Below, piece by piece: positions 32,184 through 38,180 of a DNA stretch of 38,180 nt. A program made the position numbers and the translations under genes. The first letter of the stretch is position 1. Each line of letters begins with the position of its first letter. The stretch comes from Candidatus Blautia intestinigallinarum (lineage in GTDB: Bacteria; Bacillota; Clostridia; Lachnospirales; Lachnospiraceae), in NCBI GenBank assembly GCA_019112635.1, contig DXIX01000026.1, positions 1 through 38,180 on the forward strand. The letters are read 5' to 3'. The notes below the pieces were generated by a model. The model saw only the letters and a list, made by a program, of their open reading frames with translations. It ran no database searches and was not told where the DNA came from.

Positions 32184-33932
32184 TCAATCTTCGATCAAAG
32201 TCAGAGTATGGATATCCGGCACGGCCATCAGAGAGTAGTTGGTGTAGTAGACGACAAAGCCAGGTTTGGAACCGTTTGGCTTTTTCACATGTTTCTTCTG
32301 GATATAGTCCACTTCCACCTTGGGGGCGGTGCGCCCTTTGGAGTAGTAGGCGGCCAGACTGCCTGCTTCCTCGAAGACCCGGTCGGGGAGCTCCTCGTTG
32401 TTGCTCTTTACAATCACATGGGAGCCGGCTGTGCCTTTGGCGTGGAACCACCAGTCGTTTCCTGTGGCGAATTTGAAAGTGAGTTCATCGTTTTGAAAAT
32501 TATTCTTTCCCACATAAATGTGGTAGCCGTCACTGGAAAGGTAGTGGAAGGGGCGGGATTTGACGGAAGTCTTCTTCTTGCCCGTAAAATGCTTTTTGAT
32601 ATATCCATATTGGGTGAGTTCTTCTTTGATCTGAACCAGATCGGACTCTGAGAGCGCGATGTCCAGGGAGGCGCTGATGGATTCCAGGTGATCGATCTCT
32701 TCCTGAGTCTCGGCAATCTGTGTGGTGAGTGCTTCTTCGGTGCGCTTTAGTTTGGCGTATCGGTCAAAATATTTTTTCGCGTTTTCCTGTGGAGTCATGG
32801 TGGGGTCCAGAGGGATGGTGATCTCTTTGTTGTCATCGTAATAATTCAAGGCTTTGAGAGATTTGCAGCCTTCCTCCAGTCCATAGCCGTAGGCATTGAT
32901 CAGTTCTCCGTAAATCTTATACTTTTCTTTTTTGCCGGTGTCTTTCAGCTGTTTTTGCTGAAGAGAATATTTTTTTACACTCCGCTCCAGGGAAGTCTGC
33001 ACGACTTTGCGCAGATCAGAGGATTTCTGCCGTATCCGGGTCACAATGTTTTTCTGGGCGTAATACTGCTCCAGCATGGCAGAGACAGATGCGAATTCTG
33101 CCACAGTGTGGCCGGACTGATACTGAGTCAGGGGCATCACCGCATACTCCACCGGAATCTGGCCGCGAAAGATAATGTTTGGCTGAAAGTCTTTTTCCTT
33201 TACCTGATCCATGACTCGAAGGAAGGTGTGGTACAGATGGACTCTGGCATTTTCATCCAGACTCTCTGTGGGAGCATCTCCGTCCAGAGAGGCCCGGGTG
33301 CAGATTTCCTGAGCCATGACCGGACTTAGCCCTGTCAGGCTGGTATAGAGTGCACGGGCAGTCTGTATGGGTTTTGTGAGAACCTGTCCATAAAAATCTT
33401 CCTCTGACACGGTCAGAGGGTCCAGCTTGTGCTGAGTCTGAGGAATAAAGTACTGTCTTCCGGGGAGAACCTCACGCACGGAACTCATATTGGAGGAGAC
33501 GTGCTTGATGCTGTCCAGAATTTTGAAATTCTCATCGCAGAAGATCAGGTTGCTGTGTTTTCCCATGATTTCCAGGATCAGATACTTCCGGCAAAGATCT
33601 CCCAGTTCATTGAGGTGTTCCAGCTCAAATTGAATAACTCGTTCCAGTCCCGGCTGGGTGATGGATAAAAAGCGTGCGCTGCTTAAATGTTTGCGCAGCA
33701 GCATACAGAAATTAGGCGCGGTCAGCGGGCTGGGTTTATTCTTCTCTGTAAAATAAATCAGGGGGAGGGAAGCGCTTGCCGACAGCAGCAGTCTGCAGTT
33801 GCCGAGGGGCCCCCGGCAGGTGAGAAGGAGTTCGTCCGTCTCAGGCTGGGCAATCTTGTTGATTCTTCCTCCTGCGAGATGTTCATTTAGTTCTTTTACC
33901 ATTGCAGCAATGGTGATTCCGTCAAAAGCCAT
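32184..33932 (-). CDS. rqcH: Rqc2-like ribosome quality control factor RqcH (NFACT protein)
   Basis: Bacterial NFACT protein of 582 residues that binds obstructed 50S subunits with peptidyl-tRNA and recruits tRNA-Ala to add alanine tails marking the chain for degradation. It was formerly annotated as a fibronectin-binding protein. Parts in order: NFACT-N (about 1-180, MAFDGITIAAMVKEL, TAPNFCMLLRKHL, EIMGKHSNLI), a helix-hairpin-helix region, a long coiled coil (about 290-440), and NFACT-R (about 450-565, GYHIYVGKNNFQND, NDWWFHAKGTAGSHVIVK). The tRNA-contacting Asp-Arg of the B. subtilis protein (97-98) appears here as Glu97-Arg98. AAGGAG lies 8 bases before the ATG on the reverse strand. Only the stop lies near the terminator shared with the HD gene. 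Confidence 0.95.
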   Translation of the reverse strand: MAFDGITIAAMVKELNEHLAGGRINKIAQPETDELLLTCRGPLGNCRLLLSASASLPLIYFTEKNKPSPLTAPNFCMLLRKHLSSARFLSITQPGLERVIQFELEHLNELGDLCRKYLILEIMGKHSNLIFCDENFKILDSIKHVSSNMSSVREVLPGRQYFIPQTQHKLDPLTVSEEDFYGQVLTKPIQTARALYTSLTGLSPVMAQEICTRASLDGDAPTESLDENARVHLYHTFLRVMDQVKEKDFQPNIIFRGQIPVEYAVMPLTQYQSGHTVAEFASVSAMLEQYYAQKNIVTRIRQKSSDLRKVVQTSLERSVKKYSLQQKQLKDTGKKEKYKIYGELINAYGYGLEEGCKSLKALNYYDDNKEITIPLDPTMTPQENAKKYFDRYAKLKRTEEALTTQIAETQEEIDHLESISASLDIALSESDLVQIKEELTQYGYIKKHFTGKKKTSVKSRPFHYLSSDGYHIYVGKNNFQNDELTFKFATGNDWWFHAKGTAGSHVIVKSNNEELPDRVFEEAGSLAAYYSKGRTAPKVEVDYIQKKHVKKPNGSKPGFVVYYTNYSLMAVPDIHTLTLIED

Positions 33933-33971
33933 AGGAAAATCTCCTTTTGTTTTGTATGTTTTATGGTTTCT

Positions 33972-33999
33972 ATTATAACAGAAAAAAATGATTTGACTA
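33972..33999 (-). promoter_or_regulatory. rqcH promoter
   Basis: On the - strand: -10 TATAAT (33977-33972), 16-base spacer, -35 TAGTCA (33999-33994). The -35 shares its bases with the -35 of the divergent yicC promoter. Confidence 0.55.
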
Positions 34000-34021
34000 G
34001 ACTTTTAAAATCACCTATAAT
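33993..34021 (+). promoter_or_regulatory. Promoter of the yicC-pgsA cluster
   Basis: -35 TTGACT (33993-33998), 17-base spacer, perfect -10 TATAAT (34016-34021). Transcription should begin near 34028, about 42 bases before yicC. Confidence 0.8.
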
Positions 34022-34069
34022 AGTACTATATGCAATGAATTAAGAAAAGGTTTTTAAGAGTGGACAAAG

Positions 34070-34954
34070 ATGATAAAGAGTATGACCGGCTTCGGGCGAG
34101 CTGAGGCCGCAGATGAGGAGAGGAAGATTACGGTCGAACTGAAATCGGTGAATCACCGGTATCTGGATCTGAATATCAAGATGCCGAAGAAGCTGAGTTT
34201 CTTTGAGGCAGCCATCCGTAATTTTCTGAAGAATTACATTCAGAGAGGAAAGGTAGATGTATTTATCACCTTTGAAGATTATACACAGAACAGAGTGTCT
34301 CTGAAATACAATCAGGAACTGGCTGCGGAGTATATGCAGTATTTTGAACAGATGAGCGGCTATTTCAACATTGAAAATGATGTGAAAGTTTCTCATCTGA
34401 TGCGCTGCCCGGAAGTCCTTATTATGGAGGATCAGGGAATTGATGAGAGCGAGCTGTGGCCGCCGCTGGAAAGTGTGCTGCGCCAGGCATGTGAGAAGTT
34501 TGTGGAGTCCAGACGGGTGGAAGGGGAGAATCTGAAGAAAGATCTTCTGCAGAAGCTTGAGGGACTGGACGAGAAGGTTTGTCTGGTGGAGGAGAGATCC
34601 CCGGAAGTGATTGCAGCTTACAGAGAGAAGCTTACAGCCAAGATGCGGGAGCTCTTGGAGGATACACAGATTGAGGAGAACCGTATTGCCGCGGAAGTTG
34701 TTCTCTTTGCGGATAAGATCTGCAATGATGAGGAGACAGTGCGGCTGCACAGCCATATCAAGAATATGCGGGATATTCTGACGGATGAAAAATCCCAGAG
34801 CGTGGGAAGAAAGCTGGATTTTCTTGCCCAGGAGATGAACCGGGAGGCCAATACGACCCTGTCTAAGGCGAATGACCTGAAAGTGTCTAATCTGGCAATC
34901 GATCTGAAGACGGAGATAGAGAAGATCCGTGAGCAGATCCAGAATATTGAATAA
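34070..34954 (+). CDS. YicC/YloC-family endoribonuclease
   Basis: Member of the YicC family (YloC in Bacillus), for which endoribonuclease activity has been reported. The 294-residue protein has the expected length. The N-terminal YicC-like domain begins MIKSMTGFGRAEA with ELKSVNHRYLDLNIKMPKKL; the C-terminal DUF1732 region includes EENRIAAEVVLFADKICNDEE and the terminal GRKLDFLAQEMNREANTTLSKAND. The ribosome binding site (AAGAGTGG) is weaker than its neighbours'. It leads the conserved Firmicutes cluster yicC-remA-gmk-rpoZ. Confidence 0.92.
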   Translation: MIKSMTGFGRAEAADEERKITVELKSVNHRYLDLNIKMPKKLSFFEAAIRNFLKNYIQRGKVDVFITFEDYTQNRVSLKYNQELAAEYMQYFEQMSGYFNIENDVKVSHLMRCPEVLIMEDQGIDESELWPPLESVLRQACEKFVESRRVEGENLKKDLLQKLEGLDEKVCLVEERSPEVIAAYREKLTAKMRELLEDTQIEENRIAAEVVLFADKICNDEETVRLHSHIKNMRDILTDEKSQSVGRKLDFLAQEMNREANTTLSKANDLKVSNLAIDLKTEIEKIREQIQNIE

Positions 34955-34970
34955 GGATGGTATAGGACCT

Positions 34971-35234
34971 GTGACGAAACTGATTAATATAGGATTTGGA
35001 AATTTGATAAACGCCCAGAAGATTGTGGCGATTGTGGGACCTGACGCGGCCCCCATCAAAAGGCTGGTTCAGAATGCGAAGAGTGAAGGCCGCATTATCG
35101 ATGCCACGCAGGGGAGAAAGACAAAAGGCGTGATTGTAATGGAACAGGATCAGGTGATTTTGTCTGCTTTGCAGCCAGATACCATATCCAAGCGTTTCAG
35201 CGGCAAAAACGAGACGGAGGAAAGAGAATCATGA
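34971..35234 (+). CDS. remA: RemA-family regulator (DUF370)
   Basis: Small DNA-binding regulator, known in B. subtilis as the activator of biofilm matrix operons, where it forms oligomeric rings on DNA. Starting at GTG 34971 gives 87 residues beginning with the family sequence TKLINIGFGNLINAQKIVAIV, followed by SAPIKRL-like AAPIKRLVQNAKSEG, IDATQGRKTKGVIVM and VILSALQPDTI. The frame is open further upstream inside yicC, but the family N-terminus fixes the GTG; AAGGATGG lies 10 bases before it. The 3' end overlaps gmk by 4 bases. Confidence 0.92.
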   Translation: MTKLINIGFGNLINAQKIVAIVGPDAAPIKRLVQNAKSEGRIIDATQGRKTKGVIVMEQDQVILSALQPDTISKRFSGKNETEERES

Positions 35235-35860
35235 GCAGAGGAATATTGACGGTGATCTCCGGTTTTTCGGGTTCTGGAAAAGGTACCATTATGAAGGCTC
35301 TGCTGGAGCGTCATCAGAATTATGCGCTGTCAGTCTCAGCCACCACACGCAGCCCGAGAGAAGGAGAGGTGGACGGGAGAGAGTACTTCTTCAAAACCAA
35401 GGAAGAATTCCAGGAGATGATTTCCAAGAACCAGTTCATCGAATACGCACAGTATGTGGATCATTATTATGGAACGCCCAGGGGATATGTGGAGCGCTGT
35501 CTGAGTGAAGGACGGGATGTGATTCTGGAAATCGAAGTACAGGGTGCCAGAAAGGTGAAGGAGATGATTCCGGAAGCAGTTCTGGTCTTCGTAACTCCGC
35601 CCAGCGCAAGAGAGTTGAGAGAGCGGCTGATCGGCCGGGGGACAGAGACTATGGAAGTGATCGAATCCCGCCTGAGCCGTGCCAGCGAAGAGGCGGCGGC
35701 CATGAAAGACTATGACTATCTTCTGATTAATGACGACCTGGATCAGTGTGTGGAAGCTTTTCATGAACTGATACAGAGTGAACGGTGCAAAATGGAGAGA
35801 AACCGGGAATTTCAGGAGAAAATCCAGGAAGAATTGAAGGAATTTTTGAAAGGAGAATAA
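35231..35860 (+). CDS. gmk: Guanylate kinase
   Basis: Phosphorylates GMP to GDP with ATP. The 209 residues match the family: the P-loop GFSGSGKGT near the N-terminus, the GMP-binding TTRSPREGEVDGREYFF, YGTPRGYVE, and the lid region RLIGRGTETMEVIESRLSRA. The start ATGA overlaps the remA stop by 4 bases, so translation is coupled. The gene ends 2 bases before rpoZ. Confidence 0.97.
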   Translation: MSRGILTVISGFSGSGKGTIMKALLERHQNYALSVSATTRSPREGEVDGREYFFKTKEEFQEMISKNQFIEYAQYVDHYYGTPRGYVERCLSEGRDVILEIEVQGARKVKEMIPEAVLVFVTPPSARELRERLIGRGTETMEVIESRLSRASEEAAAMKDYDYLLINDDLDQCVEAFHELIQSERCKMERNREFQEKIQEELKEFLKGE

Positions 35861-35862
35861 AC

Positions 35863-36114
35863 ATGATTCATCCATCGTATTCAGAGTTAATTAAAGTTGT
35901 CAACCAGGGAACAGAGGAGGATGAGACTCCTGTAGTCAGCAGCAGATATTCCATTGTACTGGCCACCAGCAAGCGTGCCAGACAGTTGATTGCCGGGGCT
36001 GAGCCGAAGGTTGAGAACGCGCAGGGCAAAAAACCATTGTCCATTGCCATTGATGAATTATACCAGGGCAAAGTTAAAATTATGCCGGAAGAAAATAAGA
36101 GCGAAGAAGAATAG
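35863..36114 (+). CDS. rpoZ: RNA polymerase omega subunit
   Basis: Small subunit that assists RNA polymerase assembly. The real start is ATG 35863 (2 bases after the gmk stop, AAAGGAG upstream), giving 83 residues beginning MIHPSYSELIKVV. The omega core SRYSIVLATSKRARQLIAG and KPLSIAIDELYQGKVKI is clear, followed by an acidic tail. An open frame reaches back into gmk but is not translated in this reading. Confidence 0.93.
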   Translation: MIHPSYSELIKVVNQGTEEDETPVVSSRYSIVLATSKRARQLIAGAEPKVENAQGKKPLSIAIDELYQGKVKIMPEENKSEEE

Positions 36115-36129
36115 AAAATGTAAAGAATG

Positions 36130-36162
36130 GGGGCTGTTGGAACATTTTATTACAACGGCCCC
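36130..36162 (+). other. Hairpin between rpoZ and rimO
   Basis: GGGGCTGTTG (36130-36139) pairs with CAACGGCCCC (36153-36162) in a 10-base stem around an AT-rich loop, followed by TGTTCCTGTTG rather than a clean T-run. It may be a weak terminator or an mRNA stability element before rimO. Confidence 0.55.
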
Positions 36163-36185
36163 TGTTCCTGTTGGGAGAGCTTAAG

Positions 36186-37523
36186 ATGAAAGTGTTGTTT
36201 ATTTCCCTGGGATGTGACAAGAATCTGGTGGACTCGGAGGAGATGCTGGGATTGCTGCGTTCCAGAGGATATGAGATGACAGACGATGAGACAGAGGCGG
36301 ATGTCATCGTAATTAATACCTGCTGCTTTATTCATGATGCGAAAGAGGAGAGTATTCAGTCCATTTTGGAGATGGCAGAATACCGTAAAGAAGGTTCCTG
36401 CAAGGCCCTCCTTGTCACGGGCTGTATGGCTCAGAGATATCAGGAGGAGATCCGGCAGGAGATCCCGGAAGTGGATGCGGTTCTGGGAACTACATCCTAT
36501 GGAAAGATTGTGGAAGCTCTGGAACAGGTTTTGGAGGGCAGGTCCTATGAGAGGTATGACAGTATCGATGAACTTCCTATCATTTCCACCCAGAGAATAC
36601 TTACCACCGGCGGTTATACCGGGTATCTGAAAATTGCGGAAGGGTGTGACAAACATTGTACCTACTGCATCATACCAAGCCTTAGGGGGAGATTTCGGAG
36701 TTATCCCATGGAACATCTGCTCCGTCAGGCCAAGAAGATGGCAGAGGAAGGCGTCAGAGAGCTGATTTTAGTGGCACAGGAGACGACGCTTTATGGAAAA
36801 GATCTCTACAAAGAGAAATCTCTGCACAGACTCCTGGAAGAATTGGCCAAGATTCCGGGAATTTACTGGATTCGTATTCTGTACTGCTATCCTGAGGAAA
36901 TCTACCCGGAACTGATCGAGGTGATGGCAAAGGAGAAGAAAATCTGCCACTATCTGGATCTGCCGATTCAGCATGCCAGCGATCAGATTCTCAGACGCAT
37001 GGGCCGGCGCACGACCAAAGCGCAGCTGGTTCAGATTATCTCACAGCTTAGGGAGAGAATACCGGATATTGTGCTGCGTACCACTCTGATCACAGGTTTC
37101 CCGGGAGAGACGCAGGAAGACCATGAGGAGCTGATGGAATTCGTAGATGAGATGGAATTTGACCGATTGGGCGTCTTCACCTATTCACCGGAAGAGGGAA
37201 CACCTGCCGCTTCTATGGAGAATCAGATTCCCGAGGAAGTGAAGGAAGAGCGCAGAGACGAGATTATGGAATTGCAGCAGGAGATTTCTCTGGAGAAAGG
37301 AAATGCCAGAATTGGCCAGGAATTCCTGGTGATGATTGAGGGAAAAGTGGCAGATGAGAATGCCTATGTGGGAAGAACTTATGCGGATGCCCCAAATGTG
37401 GACGGATATATCTTTGTGCAGAGCCCGGAACTTCTGATGTCCGGTGATTTTGTGAAAGTCCGGGTGACCGGGGCGCTGGAATACGATTTGATAGGAGAAA
37501 TAGCAGATGAATACACCGAATAA
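36186..37523 (+). CDS. rimO: Ribosomal protein S12 methylthiotransferase
   Basis: Radical-SAM enzyme that adds a methylthio group to Asp88 of S12. The 445-residue protein begins VLFISLGCDKNLVDSE, the RimO-type form that separates it from MiaB. The three cysteines of the N-terminal auxiliary cluster are C10, C46 and C80. The radical-SAM triad CxxxCxxC is C154, C158 and C161 in AEGCDKHCTYCIIP. A TRAM domain (VGRTYADAPNVDGYIFV) ends the protein. ATG 36186 follows GGGAGAG; a TTG further upstream is not needed. It overlaps pgsA by 17 bases. Confidence 0.95.
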   Translation: MKVLFISLGCDKNLVDSEEMLGLLRSRGYEMTDDETEADVIVINTCCFIHDAKEESIQSILEMAEYRKEGSCKALLVTGCMAQRYQEEIRQEIPEVDAVLGTTSYGKIVEALEQVLEGRSYERYDSIDELPIISTQRILTTGGYTGYLKIAEGCDKHCTYCIIPSLRGRFRSYPMEHLLRQAKKMAEEGVRELILVAQETTLYGKDLYKEKSLHRLLEELAKIPGIYWIRILYCYPEEIYPELIEVMAKEKKICHYLDLPIQHASDQILRRMGRRTTKAQLVQIISQLRERIPDIVLRTTLITGFPGETQEDHEELMEFVDEMEFDRLGVFTYSPEEGTPAASMENQIPEEVKEERRDEIMELQQEISLEKGNARIGQEFLVMIEGKVADENAYVGRTYADAPNVDGYIFVQSPELLMSGDFVKVRVTGALEYDLIGEIADEYTE

Positions 37524-38046
37524 GTTGACTGTAGTGAGAATGATTATGGTGCCGTTTTTCGTGCTTTTTATGCTGACAGATTTCGCGGGAGCGGCTGGCA
37601 AATGGATTTCTCTGTTACTTTTTGTGGCGGCCAGTTTCACAGATTATCTGGATGGACATCTGGCCAGAAAATATAATCTGGTGACGGATTTCGGAAAATT
37701 CATGGATCCTCTGGCAGATAAACTGCTGGTGTGTTCAGCACTGATCTGTCTGGTGGAGATGGACAGGCTGGCGGCTTGGATTGTGATCATCATCATTGGA
37801 AGGGAGTTTATCATCAGCGGATTCCGTCTGGTGGCAGCGGACAATGGGGTGGTAATCGCAGCCAGCTACTGGGGAAAATTCAAGACAGTTTCTCAGATGA
37901 TTATGATTATTCTGATGATCATGAATCTGGGAGGGATTTTTGATATTCTGGAGACTGTTTTTGTGTGGCTGGCACTGATTCTGACAGTCGTCTCACTGGT
38001 TGATTACCTTTATAAAAACAGAAATGTTCTGTCGATGCAAAGTTGA
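37507..38046 (+). CDS. pgsA: CDP-diacylglycerol-glycerol-3-phosphate 3-phosphatidyltransferase
   Basis: Integral membrane enzyme that makes phosphatidylglycerol phosphate, the first step to phosphatidylglycerol and cardiolipin. It has 179 residues. The CDP-alcohol phosphotransferase signature is complete: DYLDGHLAR followed by GKFMDPLAD, with all four aspartates. The N-terminus MNTPNKLTVVRMIMVPFF is typical, and about five to six helices follow. It starts inside the last codons of rimO, implying coupled translation. Confidence 0.93.
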   Translation: MNTPNKLTVVRMIMVPFFVLFMLTDFAGAAGKWISLLLFVAASFTDYLDGHLARKYNLVTDFGKFMDPLADKLLVCSALICLVEMDRLAAWIVIIIIGREFIISGFRLVAADNGVVIAASYWGKFKTVSQMIMIILMIMNLGGIFDILETVFVWLALILTVVSLVDYLYKNRNVLSMQS

Positions 38047-38053
38047 TAAAGAG

Positions 38054-38096
38054 CGGTCTCGGAAACTCAATAAACAATTGAGAAAATTTGAGACCG
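38054..38096 (+). other. Nested hairpin after pgsA
   Basis: The outer stem is CGGTCTC (38054-38060) with GAGACCG (38090-38096); the inner stem is CTCAAT (38066-38071) with ATTGAG (38077-38082). No T-run follows. It could be a leader structure of the next gene or a 3' structure of pgsA. From 38097 to the window end I see no supported gene. Confidence 0.5.
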
Positions 38097-38180
38097 GGTT
38101 AGAAAAGGGGGATGCCTGAACGATTAGAAAAGATTTCAGAGTGCACAGCAAAGAACTGACAAATGATACAGGCATAACTT

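Noticed and set aside
1-38180. Defence system, prophage, insertion sequence or CRISPR array
   Set aside because: No repeats with regular spacers, no transposase, integrase, toxin pair or phage structural gene is visible. Gene content and codon use are uniform core-genome type.

Overview
The window looks like chromosomal core DNA from a low-to-mid GC Gram-positive anaerobe of the Clostridia, most likely a Lachnospiraceae member. I infer this from the yicC-remA-gmk-rpoZ cluster, T-box leaders on leucine genes, a Firmicutes-type 6S RNA, an RqcH/NFACT protein, a SleB/CwlJ-type cell wall hydrolase, strong AGGAGG ribosome binding sites and clean sigma-A promoters. No phage, insertion sequence, CRISPR, rRNA or tRNA gene is visible. 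This is mostly housekeeping DNA on the + strand, with two genes (capA-like and rqcH) on the - strand.

Layout. 1-576: a gene-free stretch with one intrinsic terminator and a pheST promoter whose -35 box lies inside an inverted repeat. 577-4098: pheS-pheT and terminator. 4124-6146: leucine T-box and a stand-alone long-type leuA. 6227-10660: membrane-anchored SleB-type hydrolase, long threonine synthase, ATP-dependent PEP carboxykinase. 10729-12211: 6S RNA with an unusual structured leader, then galM. 12259-14965: YihY-type membrane protein, histidine phosphatase and queA in one operon. 15059-17327: an orphan ABC ATPase/permease pair. 17358-22907: a complete branched-chain amino acid ABC importer (livK, livH, livM, livG, livF) trailed by a cytidylate-kinase-like gene. 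22927-24120 (-): CapA-like protein. 24279-26480: an EF-G paralogue with an altered guanine-specificity motif. 26601-28265: unrecognised three-helix membrane protein. 28285-31120: second leucine T-box and leuS. 31148-32181: ArsC/Spx-like protein and HD hydrolase. 32184-33932 (-): rqcH, divergent from 33993-38046: yicC-remA-gmk-rpoZ-rimO-pgsA.

Common threads. Leucine biosynthesis (leuA), charging (leuS) and uptake (liv) all lie here. leuA and leuS carry T-boxes that both appear to read a CTG codon, so both should respond to the same uncharged tRNA-Leu. Translation and ribosome quality control is the second theme: pheST, leuS, the EF-G paralogue, rqcH, rimO and queA.

I found no obviously new multi-gene system. 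The items most worth a second look are the EF-G paralogue with TGMD in place of NKMD, the unrecognised 554-residue membrane protein, the 6S RNA leader and its position in front of a promoterless galM, the operator-like repeats at pheST and pckA, and the ABC ATPase lacking its Q-loop glutamine.
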